Source of the DNA: Ramlibacter aurantiacus
Lineage (GTDB): Bacteria > Pseudomonadota > Gammaproteobacteria > Burkholderiales > Burkholderiaceae_C
DNA: 64,000 nucleotides
Assembly (NCBI RefSeq): GCF_016722895.1
Contig: NZ_JAEQNA010000003.1
Location: 347,081 to 411,080 of the forward strand
Direction: 5' to 3'
Shown here piece after piece: positions 28,847 through 37,878 of the stretch (within the stretch, counting starts at the first letter, position 1; every line of letters starts with the position of its first letter). Below the pieces are notes generated by a model. The model made no database searches, was not told the DNA's origin, and worked only from the letters and a program-made list of their open reading frames with translations. Made by a program: the position numbers and the translations under genes.

Positions 28847-30354
28847 GCTTCGCTTCCTTTGGCGACGGGCGGCACGCCGGCTGGAGCCGCGGCACGGACG
28901 AAGGGCAGCAGGCGCGACAGCGCCAGCCGGGCCTGCTCACCCAGCAGGTGGGGCAGGCCCCAGACGACGATGGCCATCGCGGCCAGGGCGGCCAGGGTGC
29001 CGGCCGCCAGCGACACCGCCGGCAGGCCCAGCGGCTCCACCAGCGCCTGCGCCGCGCGGGTGGCGACGCCGCACCACAGGGCCAGCAGGCCACCGCGCAG
29101 CAGCAGCGGCAGCAGCACCGACCCGCTCATGCCCAGGGCGCGCAGGCCCGCCGCCACGATCAGGCCGGCGCGCAGGTAGATCACGACCGCCGACACCAGC
29201 ACCGCCCCGCGCAGCCCGTGCGGCGTGATCCACCACCAGGCCGGCAGCGCCAGGGCCAGCAGCGGCAGTTGCAGCAGCGCTTCCTGGTGCTTGCGCCCGG
29301 TGTTCCAGAGCACCGGGGTCGACAGGCCCCAGCCGGTCCAGGCCGGCAGGCACAGGAACATCACCGCGAGCACCCAGCCGGCCTCGTTCCAAGCCGAGCC
29401 GTAGAGCAGGTCCACCAGGTCGGGCGCGACCAGCGACATGCTCACGGCGGCCGGCAACACCAGCACCAGCACGCAGCCCAGCACCAGCATCCAGGCCTGC
29501 GCCAGCCGCTGCGGCTCGGCGGACAGCTTCGCGCCCGAGGCGAGGAAGGTGGGCTGCACGGCGTTGACCAGCAGCGAGTGCGGGATCTGCGCGAAGTTGT
29601 AGGCGAGCGTGAACAGGCCGGCCGCGTGGGCGTTGAGCAGGCGGCCGATGATGATCCGGTCCAGGTTGCCCAGCACCCAGTTCACGACGTTGGTGTAGAA
29701 GACCGTGCGGCCGGTATCCAGGGCCTGCCCGCCGGTGGCGTGGCGCCACAGCGGCCGGACCGGGTGGCGCCGCGCGCCGTAGGTGCCCACCAGCAGCACG
29801 GCGGCCTGCACCACGGCGGCCATCGCCAGCGATTGCGCGCCCCAGCCCGCCAGGGCCAGGGGCAGGCCCACGGCCAGGTAGCCCATCGCATAGCTCACCA
29901 GCTGCACCAGCCCCAGCACCCGGAAGTTCAGGTCGCGCTGCAGCAGGCAGATCGATGGCGCGCTGAGCGCCGTGAGCACGCAAGCCAGGGCCAGCCAGCG
30001 GACCATGGGCTGGACCCGTGCATCCCCGAAGAAATCGGCCAGCAGCGGGGCGCCGAAGTACATCGCGGCGGCCATGGCCGTGCCGGCCAGCGTCTGCCAG
30101 GTGAAGGCGAAGCGGACGTCGTCGTCGTCGACGTGCGGCGCGAGCATGAGATTCCAGCTGAACCCCGCCCCGGCCAGGAAGCCGGCGAAGGTCAGCACCG
30201 CGATGCCGATGCCGTAGATGCCGTAGTTGCCGGGGCCCAGCAGGCGCGCCAGCGCGACCTGCGCGCCCAGCTGCAGGACGAACCTCGCCACGGTGGTCAT
30301 GGCGCTCCACTTGACGGCCTTCTCAGCCAGGCTGGCGAGGGTCGAAGCACTCAT
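28843..30354 (-). CDS. Polysaccharide flippase (Wzx / MOP superfamily)
   Basis: 503 aa with about twelve to fourteen membrane helices. The N-terminus KAVKWSAMTTVARFVLQLGAQVALARLLGPGNYGIYG is typical of the Wzx-like lipopolysaccharide-flippase family, as is GNLDRIIIGRLLNAHAAGLFTLAYNF. It moves undecaprenyl-linked oligosaccharide units to the periplasm for the polymerase/ligase encoded next. The ATG at 30354 fits the family N-terminus and overlaps the stop of the small secreted-protein gene upstream. Confidence 0.9.
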   Translation of the reverse strand: MSASTLASLAEKAVKWSAMTTVARFVLQLGAQVALARLLGPGNYGIYGIGIAVLTFAGFLAGAGFSWNLMLAPHVDDDDVRFAFTWQTLAGTAMAAAMYFGAPLLADFFGDARVQPMVRWLALACVLTALSAPSICLLQRDLNFRVLGLVQLVSYAMGYLAVGLPLALAGWGAQSLAMAAVVQAAVLLVGTYGARRHPVRPLWRHATGGQALDTGRTVFYTNVVNWVLGNLDRIIIGRLLNAHAAGLFTLAYNFAQIPHSLLVNAVQPTFLASGAKLSAEPQRLAQAWMLVLGCVLVLVLPAAVSMSLVAPDLVDLLYGSAWNEAGWVLAVMFLCLPAWTGWGLSTPVLWNTGRKHQEALLQLPLLALALPAWWWITPHGLRGAVLVSAVVIYLRAGLIVAAGLRALGMSGSVLLPLLLRGGLLALWCGVATRAAQALVEPLGLPAVSLAAGTLAALAAMAIVVWGLPHLLGEQARLALSRLLPFVRAAAPAGVPPVAKGSEA

Positions 30355-30686
30355 CGGCGCGCGGCACCCCAGCGTCGGACCGCGATGCCGGCCATCAGGG
30401 CCAGCCCGACCATCAGCAGGGTGTTGGAGGAGTCGTCGGCATCGGTGGTCGGTGCCGGGGGCGTCTCGGGCACCGCGCGGACCGAAGCCTGCGCGTAGAG
30501 CGACTTGCGATCGAGCACGGGGCCGTCCTGGGCGACGGTACGCCGCAGGTTGGCGGGTTCGTCGACTGCGGCGGCGACCATCGTGCGGACCGGCTGCTGC
30601 GCCTGCTGGACATGCGCCAGACCTTCGCAGGCGAAGGTCGTGCTGCAGCAAAGGCAGATCAGGGTCGCGGCGAGGGCTTGATTCAT
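30351..30686 (-). CDS. Small secreted protein with C-terminal membrane anchor
   Basis: 111 aa, not recognised as a named family. A signal peptide (1-19, MNQALAATLICLCCSTTFAC) is followed by a short polar region with a Pro/Thr/Asp-rich stretch (VPETPPAPTTDADDSSN), then one hydrophobic helix (about 88-103) and an Arg-rich end (VRRWGAARR). The motif-helix-basic-tail order resembles PEP-CTERM sorting tails, though the canonical PEP motif is lacking. The gene leads the polysaccharide operon and overlaps the flippase start, hinting at a role in glycan export or anchoring. Confidence 0.65.
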   Translation of the reverse strand: MNQALAATLICLCCSTTFACEGLAHVQQAQQPVRTMVAAAVDEPANLRRTVAQDGPVLDRKSLYAQASVRAVPETPPAPTTDADDSSNTLLMVGLALMAGIAVRRWGAARR

Positions 30687-30859
30687 CGTGGCGTCCTGGG
30701 GAAGAGGTGTGCAGAAGGGATCATCTGGCCCGGCCCTTAGCTGGAGCGTCGGAAAACGCCGCCTTGGGATGGCTCTTTCAGGCTATTCGTCTGGATCGGT
30801 CCACACCGCCGCACCCCGCCGGTGCATCGCCACGGGTGGCGGATGGCCGCCGCGCGGGG

Positions 30860-31741
30860 TCAGGACGGCTGCCGTGCGCGCCCGCGAAGCCCGACGAAGC
30901 CGCTGGACAGCGCGGTGCCGATCAGCACCAGGGCGCCGGCCCCGAGCATCCAGGACGTGAGGCGCTCACCCAGGAAGAGCGCGCCGTAGGTGACCGCGAA
31001 CACCGGGACGATGTAGGTCACGGTGAGCGCACGCGCCGGGCCGATGCGGTCGATGATGCGGAAGAACAGGGCGTAGGCCAGGCCGGTGCACAGCACGCCC
31101 AGGCCCAGCACCGCCAGCCAGGACGACGCCGAGGGCCAGTGCGCCGGCGCCAGCCACCAGGCCGGGATCGCCAGCACCAGCGTGGCTCCGACCAGGCTGG
31201 CCGCGGCCGTGACCATCGCCGGGACGCCGGTCAGGTGCACCCGGGTTGCACTGCCGGCCAGGGCATAGCAAAAGCAGCCGAGCAGCCCGGCCGCCAGGGC
31301 CCAGCCGGAGGCGGAGCCCATGCCGGTGCGCAGCGCCAGCAAGGCCATGCCCGAAAAGCCCAGCGCCAGGCCCAGCACGCGCGAGCCGTTCGGCCGGTCC
31401 TTCAGCCACACCCAGGCCACCATCGCGCCGAACAGCGGCACGGTGGCGTTCAGCAGCGAGGTGACACCGGTGTCGATGTACTGGACCGCGAACGTGAACA
31501 GCACGAAAGGGATGCCGGCATTGAGCACGCCGATCCAGCCGGCCACCCATCCGTGGCGCCGCAGCTCGGCCACCTGGCCGCGCACCACCACCACCGGCAG
31601 CAGCATCGCGGCGCCGATGGCGCAGCGCATCGCCGCGGTGGGCAGCGGGCCGAAGTCGGCCACGGCCAGGCGCGCGAACAGGAAGGAGGCGCCCCAGAGC
31701 GCCGCCAGCATCAGGAACTCGGCTGCCAGCGTCAGCGGCAT
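30860..31741 (-). CDS. EamA/DMT-family transporter
   Basis: 293 aa with ten membrane helices in two EamA repeats. Family motifs include AALWGASFLFARLAV, LLNATVPLFGAMVAWVWLKDRP and, in the second half, ALTVTYIVPVFAVTYGALFLGERLT. Such carriers usually export amino acids or other metabolites; substrate unknown. The ATG at 31741 was chosen because MPLTLAAEFLMLAALWGASF is the standard N-terminus; the frame is open to 31777. Confidence 0.9.
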   Translation of the reverse strand: MPLTLAAEFLMLAALWGASFLFARLAVADFGPLPTAAMRCAIGAAMLLPVVVVRGQVAELRRHGWVAGWIGVLNAGIPFVLFTFAVQYIDTGVTSLLNATVPLFGAMVAWVWLKDRPNGSRVLGLALGFSGMALLALRTGMGSASGWALAAGLLGCFCYALAGSATRVHLTGVPAMVTAAASLVGATLVLAIPAWWLAPAHWPSASSWLAVLGLGVLCTGLAYALFFRIIDRIGPARALTVTYIVPVFAVTYGALFLGERLTSWMLGAGALVLIGTALSSGFVGLRGRARQPS

Positions 31742-31842
31742 CGGGGGGCGACAAGAGGCACGTTGCCGCGGCTGCAATAGCTCATCGCGGGTTCACTGTT
31801 TCCATGCGTGCGTGGCCTGCAGGAGTGAAGGGGTCGCCGTCC

Positions 31843-31895
31843 AGGGGCACCGCGGAACCGGCTTTGCCGGGCCGCAGGCCGCTTCGGGGGGGTCA
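31843..31895 (-). repeat. Stop-codon-adjacent intergenic repeat, copy 3 (short form)
   Basis: Read on the minus strand it begins with TGACCCCCCCGAAGCG at the ogt stop codon, then passes to GCGGCCCGGCAAAGCCGG and TTCCGCGG. The same blocks occur in the copies after ccoO and ccoH, but here the middle hairpin segment is missing. The CCGGCAAAGCCGG part can form a hairpin. Confidence 0.7.
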
Positions 31896-32378
31896 TCCCT
31901 CCACCTGCAGGAGCGCCGTCTTGCGCTCCAGCCCGCCGGCATACCCGGTCAGGGCGCCGCCCTTGCCGATGACGCGGTGGCAGGGCACGACGATGCTCAG
32001 CGGGTTGCGGCCGATCGCCGCGCCCACCGCCCGCACCGCCGCCGGCTGGCCGACGCGGCGGGCCAGCTCGCCGTACGAGACCGTCTGGCCGTGGCCGATG
32101 CCGCACAGCGCCTGCCAGATGCGCTGCTGGAACGGCGTGCCGGTGGCCAGGTCCAGCGGCAGGTCGAACTGGCGCAGGCGCCTCGCGAAGTAGGCGTCGA
32201 GCTGGCTTGCCGCTTCGCGCAGCACGGGGTGCTGCGGATCTTCCTGCCACGGCTCGTCGCCGGTGGGGCCGTGCTTCTGGCCGTGGAACCAGGCGCCCGC
32301 CAGCCCGCGGGCGGTGGCGGCCAGCCGCATCGGGCCGAGCGGGCTGGGATGGGTGAGGGTGAGCAGGTCGCGGGTCAT
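31893..32378 (-). CDS. ogt: Methylated-DNA--protein-cysteine methyltransferase
   Basis: 161 aa, Ogt type without an Ada regulatory domain. The acceptor motif VPCHRVIG has the reactive C133, and the helix-turn-helix region TPFQQRIWQALCGIGHGQTVSYGELA precedes it. It repairs O6-methylguanine and O4-methylthymine by transferring the alkyl group to its own cysteine, in the cytoplasm. Single gene, separated from the mannomutase gene by a 190-bp divergent gap. Its stop codon forms the first bases of an interspersed repeat. Confidence 0.95.
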   Translation of the reverse strand: MTRDLLTLTHPSPLGPMRLAATARGLAGAWFHGQKHGPTGDEPWQEDPQHPVLREAASQLDAYFARRLRQFDLPLDLATGTPFQQRIWQALCGIGHGQTVSYGELARRVGQPAAVRAVGAAIGRNPLSIVVPCHRVIGKGGALTGYAGGLERKTALLQVEG

Positions 32379-32568
32379 GGCAGGGCTCGGTGGTCAAGGG
32401 GCGTCGGGCACGTCGGCGCGACGGCGACAAGGGGCCATGATAGGCGCGCCGCAGCGGCCGCGTGAGCCGCCGGCAGGCCCCGGCGGCGGTCAAGCGGCAA
32501 GTGCATCCCTGCCACAATCGCCAGCCTCGATTCATCTTCCAAGCAGCTCATCAGGGAGTTCCGCCGCC

Positions 32569-33951
32569 ATGCCTCTGTCCCCCTCGATCTTCAAGGCCTA
32601 CGACATCCGCGGCATCGTGCCGTCCACGCTCGACGAAGACGTCGCCGAGCGGCTGGGCCGTGCCTTCGCCGCCGCCGCCGTGCGCGAAGGCGAGCGGACC
32701 GTGGCCGTGGGCCGGGACGGGCGGCTGAGCGGCCCGGCGCTGTCGTCCGCGCTGGTGCGCGGGCTGGTGGCCGGCGGCGTCGATGTGGTGGACATCGGCC
32801 TGGCGACCACGCCCATGCTGTATTTCGCGGCCAGCACGCTGTGCACCAGCGGCATCCAGGTGACCGGCAGCCACAACCCCAGGGACTACAACGGCTTCAA
32901 GATGGTGCTGGCCGGCCGCGCCATCTACGGCGAGGAGATCCAGGCGCTGCGCCGTGCCATGGAGGGCTCGCAGGCCGATGCCCCGTCGCCCGGCAGGGTG
33001 CGCAACGTCAACGTGTTCCTGCCCTACCGCGACCGCATCGTCTCGGACGTGAAGCTCGCGCGCCCGGTGAAGATCGTGGTCGATTGCGGCAACGGCGTGG
33101 CCGGTGCCTCGGCCCCGGCCATCTTCCGCGCGCTGGGCTGCGAGGTGGTGGAGCTGTTCTCCGAGGTGGACGGCAACTTCCCCAACCACCATCCCGATCC
33201 CAGCAAGCCCGAGAACCTCAAGGACCTGATCGCCACGCTGCAGTCCACCGGCGCCGAGCTGGGACTGGCCTTCGACGGCGACGGCGACCGGCTGGGCATC
33301 GTCACGCGCGGCGGCAACACCATCTACCCCGACCGGCAGATGATGCTGTTCGCCCGCGACGTGCTGCAGCGCGTGCCGGCGGCCACCATCGTGTTCGACG
33401 TCAAGTGCACGCAGCGCCTCGCGCCGGCCATCCGCGAGGCGGGCGGCAAGCCGCTGATGTACAAGACCGGGCACTCGCTGATCAAGGCGCGCATGAAGGA
33501 GCTGGGTGCGCCGCTGGGCGGCGAGATGAGCGGCCACATCTTCTTCAAGGAACGCTGGTACGGCTTCGACGACGGCACGTACGCGGGCGCCCGGCTGCTG
33601 GAGATCCTGTCGCGCGAGTCCGATCCCAGCGCCGTGCTGGACGGCCTGCCCACCAGCTTTTCCACGCCCGAACTCAATGTGTCTTGCGCCGAAGGCGAGC
33701 CGCATGCGCTGGTCGCCAGGCTGGTGGAGTCGGCGCGCTTCGAGGCGCCGGCCGAGGTGTCCACCATCGACGGGCTCCGCGTGGACTGGCCCGACGGCTT
33801 CGGCCTGATCCGCGCCTCGAACACCACGCCCGTGCTGGTGCTGCGATTCGAGGGCCAGACGGCCGAGGCGCTGCAGCGCATCGAGACCGAGATGCTGCGC
33901 GTGCTGCACTCGGTCAAGCCCGACGCCCGCATCGGCGAGGCCGCGCATTGA
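32569..33951 (+). CDS. Phosphomannomutase/phosphoglucomutase (AlgC-like)
   Basis: 460 aa, alpha-D-phosphohexomutase family. SIFKAYDIRGIVPSTL at the start, the phosphoserine loop VTGSHNPRDYNGFK (Ser about 104), metal loop AFDGDGDRLGI, sugar-binding GGEMSGHIFF and the phosphate-binding RASNTTPVLVLRFEG. It interconverts mannose 1- and 6-phosphate and/or the glucose forms, feeding GDP-mannose and UDP-glucose pools for surface glycans. A good ribosome site (agggag) precedes the ATG. The waaC start overlaps its stop. Confidence 0.93.
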   Translation: MPLSPSIFKAYDIRGIVPSTLDEDVAERLGRAFAAAAVREGERTVAVGRDGRLSGPALSSALVRGLVAGGVDVVDIGLATTPMLYFAASTLCTSGIQVTGSHNPRDYNGFKMVLAGRAIYGEEIQALRRAMEGSQADAPSPGRVRNVNVFLPYRDRIVSDVKLARPVKIVVDCGNGVAGASAPAIFRALGCEVVELFSEVDGNFPNHHPDPSKPENLKDLIATLQSTGAELGLAFDGDGDRLGIVTRGGNTIYPDRQMMLFARDVLQRVPAATIVFDVKCTQRLAPAIREAGGKPLMYKTGHSLIKARMKELGAPLGGEMSGHIFFKERWYGFDDGTYAGARLLEILSRESDPSAVLDGLPTSFSTPELNVSCAEGEPHALVARLVESARFEAPAEVSTIDGLRVDWPDGFGLIRASNTTPVLVLRFEGQTAEALQRIETEMLRVLHSVKPDARIGEAAH

Positions 33952-34934
33952 GCAGCCAGGCCGGTGCGGCACCGCGCATCCTCGTCGTCAAGCTGTCGTC
34001 GCTGGGCGACGTGGTCCATGCCATGCCGGCCGTGCAGGACATGCGCCAGGCCCTGCCCGGGGCACGCATCGACTGGGTGGTCGAGCGCGGTTTCGCGCCG
34101 CTGGTGCGCCGCTGCCAGGGCGTGCAGCGGGTGATCGAGTGCGAGCTGCGGCGCTGGACCAAGGCGCCGCTCGCGCGCCCCACCCGTGAGGCCTGGCGTG
34201 CCTTCCGGCGCGAACTGCGACTGCAGCCCTACGACGCCGTGGTCGACCTGCAGGGGCTTACCAAGTCCGCGCTGGTGGCGCGCACCGCGCGGCTGGCCGA
34301 AGGCGGACGGCGCTACGCGCTGGCCAACCGCACCGAGGGCTCGAGCTGGGAGGCGCCGACCCGCTGGGTCGCCGACGTGGCGGTGCGCATCGAGCCGCGC
34401 ATCCATGCCGTGGACCGCTCGCGCGAGCTGTGCGCGCGGGCGCTGGGCTACGCGGTGTCCGGGCCCGAGCGATTCGGCCTGGTGGCAGCCGCCGGCACGC
34501 AGCCCAGCGGCGAGGTGGCATTGGTGCACGGCACCTCGCGCGACGACAAGCTCTGGCCCGAGGACCACTGGATCGATCTGGGCCGTCGCCTGCAGGCCCG
34601 GGGCCATCGACTGGGCCTGCCCCACGGCAGCGACGCCGAACGCGAGCGCGCGGCGCGGCTGGCCGCGGCGCTGCCCGGCGCCGCCGTCTGGCCGCGGCTG
34701 GACCTGGGCCTGCTCACCGACCGGCTGGCCGGCTGCCAGGGCGTGATCGGCGTGGACAGCGGCCTGTCGCACATCGCCACCGCGCTCGACCTGCCGCATG
34801 TTCAGGTCTACAACTTCGACACCGCCTGGCGAACCGGCCCCGTGGGCCGGCCCCGGCAGCGAGGCGTGTTCGCGGCCCCCACGCCGCCGGTGGACGCGGT
34901 CTGGGCGGCCTGGGAACAGGTGAGCGCGGCCTGA
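33948..34934 (+). CDS. waaC: Lipopolysaccharide heptosyltransferase I
   Basis: 328 aa, GT9 family. The start is an unusual TTG (33948) overlapping the previous stop (TTGA); no ATG or GTG is available before the essential ILVVKLSSLGDVVHAMPAV motif. Other hallmarks: DAVVDLQGLTKSALVARTA, VALVHGTSRDDKLWPEDHWIDLGRRL and VIGVDSGLSHIATALDLP. WaaC adds the first L-glycero-D-manno-heptose to Kdo of the LPS inner core at the cytoplasmic membrane face. Its stop shares one base with the waaA start. Confidence 0.93.
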   Translation: MSSQAGAAPRILVVKLSSLGDVVHAMPAVQDMRQALPGARIDWVVERGFAPLVRRCQGVQRVIECELRRWTKAPLARPTREAWRAFRRELRLQPYDAVVDLQGLTKSALVARTARLAEGGRRYALANRTEGSSWEAPTRWVADVAVRIEPRIHAVDRSRELCARALGYAVSGPERFGLVAAAGTQPSGEVALVHGTSRDDKLWPEDHWIDLGRRLQARGHRLGLPHGSDAERERAARLAAALPGAAVWPRLDLGLLTDRLAGCQGVIGVDSGLSHIATALDLPHVQVYNFDTAWRTGPVGRPRQRGVFAAPTPPVDAVWAAWEQVSAA

Positions 34935-36235
34935 TGATCCACACGCTGTATTCGCTGGTCATGGCCGGCGCGCAGCCGCTGCTGCGGCGCAAGCTGCGGC
35001 GCCGCGGCCGGCACGAGCCGGGCTACCTGGAGGCGGTGGAAGAGCGCTTCGGCCACTACACCGGCACCGCCGAGCCCGGCGCGATCTGGGTGCATGCGGT
35101 CTCGCTGGGCGAGACCCGGGTCGCCGGCATCCTGGCCGCGGCGCTGCGCCGGCTCGACCCCGGCGTGCGGCTGCTGTTCACCCACGGCACCGCCACCGGC
35201 CGGGCCGAGGGCACGCGGCTGCTGCGCGAGGGCGACGCGCAGGCCTGGCTGCCCTGGGACACCCCTGCGGCCGTGGAGCGCTTCCTCGAGCATTTCCGCC
35301 CGCGTGCCGGGGTGCTGCTGGAAACCGAGGTCTGGCCCAACCTGGCGCAGGCCTGCGCACGCCGTGGCGTGCCGCTGGCGCTGGCCAACGCCAGGCTGTC
35401 CGAAAAGTCACTGCGCGGGGCGCAGCGGCTGTCGCTGCTGTCGCGGCCGGCCTATGCCTCGCTGGCCGCTGTCTGGGCGCAGACCGAGGCCGACGCCGAG
35501 CGGCTGCGCCAGGCGGGCGCCCGCGTCAGCGGCGTGCTGGGCAACCTCAAGTTCGACGCGGACCCCGATCCCGCCCAGTTGCAGCAGGGCGCCGCCTGGC
35601 GGCCGCCGCAGTCGCCACCGGTGGTGATGTTCGCCAGTTCGCGCGAGGGCGAAGAGGCCGAGTTGCTGCGGCTGCTGCAGGCCCGGCGTGACCGGCTCGC
35701 CAGTGGCCAGGCACGCCGCGCCACCGACTTCGCGCCGGGCGGGCCGGTGCGCTGGCTGCTGGTGCCGCGGCATCCGCAGCGCTTTGACGAGGTCGCGCAG
35801 CTGGCCGCGGCTGCCGGCTTCACCGTCTCGCGCCGCAGCCAGTGGCAGGCCGGTCCCGAGCCGGCCGACATCTGGATCGGCGACTCGCTGGGCGAGATGG
35901 CGCTGTACTACGCCCTGTCCGACGTCGCCTTGCTGGGCGGCAGCTTCGAGCCGCTGGGCGGGCAGAACCTGATCGAGGCCGCCGCCTGCGGCTGTCCGGT
36001 GGTCATGGGGCCGCACACCTTCAACTTCGCCGAGGCGGCGGTGACGGCCGAGGGCCACGGGGCGGCGGTGCGCGTGGATTCCCTGGCCGAGGCGCTGCGG
36101 CGCGCCTTGGAACTGCTGGCCGATCCGTCGAGGCGCGATGAGATGGCCGATGCCGCCAGGCAGTTCGCGCAGGCGCACCGAGGGGCGGCGCAGCGGTGCG
36201 CGCGGGCGCTGCTGGAATTGGCGGGGCGCGAGTAG
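34934..36235 (+). CDS. waaA: 3-deoxy-D-manno-octulosonic acid (Kdo) transferase
   Basis: 433 aa, GT30. N-terminal membrane anchor (about 1-20), IWVHAVSLGETRVAGIL, LFTHGTATGRAEG, LLETEVWPNLAQACARRGVPLALANARLS with the catalytic-region Glu, LGNLKFD, and the C-domain VALLGGSFEPLGGQNLIEAAACGCPVVMGPHTFNF. It transfers Kdo from CMP-Kdo to lipid IVA, the step before WaaC. Adjacency to waaC and a phosphohexomutase gene makes a small LPS-core operon. Confidence 0.95.
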   Translation: MIHTLYSLVMAGAQPLLRRKLRRRGRHEPGYLEAVEERFGHYTGTAEPGAIWVHAVSLGETRVAGILAAALRRLDPGVRLLFTHGTATGRAEGTRLLREGDAQAWLPWDTPAAVERFLEHFRPRAGVLLETEVWPNLAQACARRGVPLALANARLSEKSLRGAQRLSLLSRPAYASLAAVWAQTEADAERLRQAGARVSGVLGNLKFDADPDPAQLQQGAAWRPPQSPPVVMFASSREGEEAELLRLLQARRDRLASGQARRATDFAPGGPVRWLLVPRHPQRFDEVAQLAAAAGFTVSRRSQWQAGPEPADIWIGDSLGEMALYYALSDVALLGGSFEPLGGQNLIEAAACGCPVVMGPHTFNFAEAAVTAEGHGAAVRVDSLAEALRRALELLADPSRRDEMADAARQFAQAHRGAAQRCARALLELAGRE

Positions 36236-36412
36236 GTTCCGGGCGCCACCCGGTTCGTCGAAGCCGGTGCACCGGGACGGCTCCCACGGCGTCGCCACCG
36301 CTGGCGACCTCCAGCCGGCACTCACGGCGTCCGGCCGGCGCTTCGTCGCATGCTGCTCGCCCGCGCGGCTGTCGCTCCCGACACTGCGTCCTCTTCTTGC
36401 CGGAGGATCGCC

Positions 36413-36826
36413 ATGCAACTCACCCCCCTCATCGTCTTCCACGCGGGCACCGCGCTCGCCGCGCTCGCCATCGGCCCGGTGGTGCTGTGGAGCCGCATGG
36501 GCCGGCTGCGTCGGCCGCGCCTGCACCGGCTGCTGGGGTACACGTGGGTCGCGCTGATCCTGGTGGCCGCGCTGTCGTCGCTCTTCATCCGCGACTTCCG
36601 GCTGCCCAATGTGGCCGGGTACACGCCGATCCACCTGCTGGTGCCGGTCACGCTCGGCAGCCTGTGCGTGGCCTTTGCCGCGCTGGCCCGGGGCCACGTC
36701 GTCCTGCATCGCCGGACCATGCAACTGCTGTACCTGTCCGCCTGCGTAGTCACCGGGGCACTGACCCTGCTGCCGGGACGCGCCATGCACGACCTGGTGC
36801 TGCGGCAGTGGCTGGGCCTGGTATGA
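36413..36826 (+). CDS. DUF2306-type membrane protein
   Basis: 137 aa, four predicted helices (about 5-25, 40-60, 72-92, 100-122). The pattern LIVFHAGTALAALAIGPVVL and the HRLLGYTWV and HRRTMQLLY motifs (paired His/Arg in loops) match DUF2306, of unknown function. A strong ribosome site (cggagg) fixes the ATG at 36413. Its stop overlaps the histidine-kinase start (ATGA at 36823-36826). The preceding 178 bp contain no gene. Confidence 0.8.
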   Translation: MQLTPLIVFHAGTALAALAIGPVVLWSRMGRLRRPRLHRLLGYTWVALILVAALSSLFIRDFRLPNVAGYTPIHLLVPVTLGSLCVAFAALARGHVVLHRRTMQLLYLSACVVTGALTLLPGRAMHDLVLRQWLGLV

Positions 36827-37878
36827 GCGAGCTGCCGCTGGGCATACTGCGCCCCATGCCGACGCACCGCGTGTTCACGCTCAGCCTGCTGCATCGCGGC
36901 CTGCAGGCGGCCGGGATGAACACGGTCATTGCGGTGGGGCTTTCCCTCGCCCTGTCGATGCCGCTGCTGGTGAACCTGGTGTATTCGCAAGCCATCGGCA
37001 TGGCCATCTGGGCGTTGATCGACATCGGGCAGCGGGTGCTGGTGCGTGACTGGCAGACGCAGTGGCGCCGACTGCTGGTGATCGTGCCGGTAGCGGCGGT
37101 GGCCGGCTTCGCCATCGGCCTCGCCATCGCCCGGGCGGCAGGCGGTCCGCTGGACACGCCGCCGCTGCCGTTCGAGCGCCTTGCGGCCCTGCTGCTGCTG
37201 AGCCTGGCGGCCGCCGTGGTGGTCACCTACTACTTCGCCAGCCGTGAACACGCCAAGCGCAGCCAGGCGCAGGCCACGGAGCTGGCCCGGGCCGCACGAC
37301 AGGCCCGGCTGAACCTGCTGGAAGCCCAGCTGGAGCCGCACATGCTGTTCAACACCCTGGCCAACCTGCGCGCGCTGATCGGCCTGGACACGGTCCGGGC
37401 TCAGGCCATGCTGGACCATCTGGTGGCCTACCTGCGCGCCACGCTGGGAGCTTCGCAGCGCGGCACGCACACGCTGGAAACCGAATTCGCGCGGCTGCAC
37501 GACTACCTGGCGCTGATGTCGGTGCGCATGGGGCCGCGCCTGGGCTTCAGGCTGAACTTGCCGCCGGCCCTGGCCGACCACGAGGTGCCCAGCCTGCTGC
37601 TGCAGCCGCTGGTGGAAAACAGCATCCGCCACGGCATCGAGCCGCTGCCGGCAGGCGGGCATGTCGAGGTCAGCGCGGCGCAGGCTGGCGACGCCCTGGT
37701 GCTGGAAGTGAACGACACCGGCGCGGGGCCGAAATCCCTGGTGGGCGCGGGCGGCTTCGGGCTGGCGCAGGTGAGGGAACGGCTGCAGCTCACGCACGGC
37801 CCCGCCGCCCGCCTGGAACTGCTGGCCCGCTGCGGCGGCGGCACCACCGCCCGCATCCGACTGCCCCTGGATCGATGA
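36823..37878 (+). CDS. LytS/AlgZ-type sensor histidine kinase
   Basis: 351 aa (MPTHRV at 36856 is an alternative start). Four membrane helices (about 33-55, 58-72, 84-104, 118-138) lead to a His_kinase domain with H173 in LEAQLEPHMLFNTLANLRALI and a HATPase region: LLLQPLVENSIRHGIEP, NDTGAGP and GGFGLAQVRERLQL. No large sensory domain is visible, so the membrane part probably senses. The cognate regulator gene overlaps its end. Confidence 0.92.
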   Translation: MSELPLGILRPMPTHRVFTLSLLHRGLQAAGMNTVIAVGLSLALSMPLLVNLVYSQAIGMAIWALIDIGQRVLVRDWQTQWRRLLVIVPVAAVAGFAIGLAIARAAGGPLDTPPLPFERLAALLLLSLAAAVVVTYYFASREHAKRSQAQATELARAARQARLNLLEAQLEPHMLFNTLANLRALIGLDTVRAQAMLDHLVAYLRATLGASQRGTHTLETEFARLHDYLALMSVRMGPRLGFRLNLPPALADHEVPSLLLQPLVENSIRHGIEPLPAGGHVEVSAAQAGDALVLEVNDTGAGPKSLVGAGGFGLAQVRERLQLTHGPAARLELLARCGGGTTARIRLPLDR

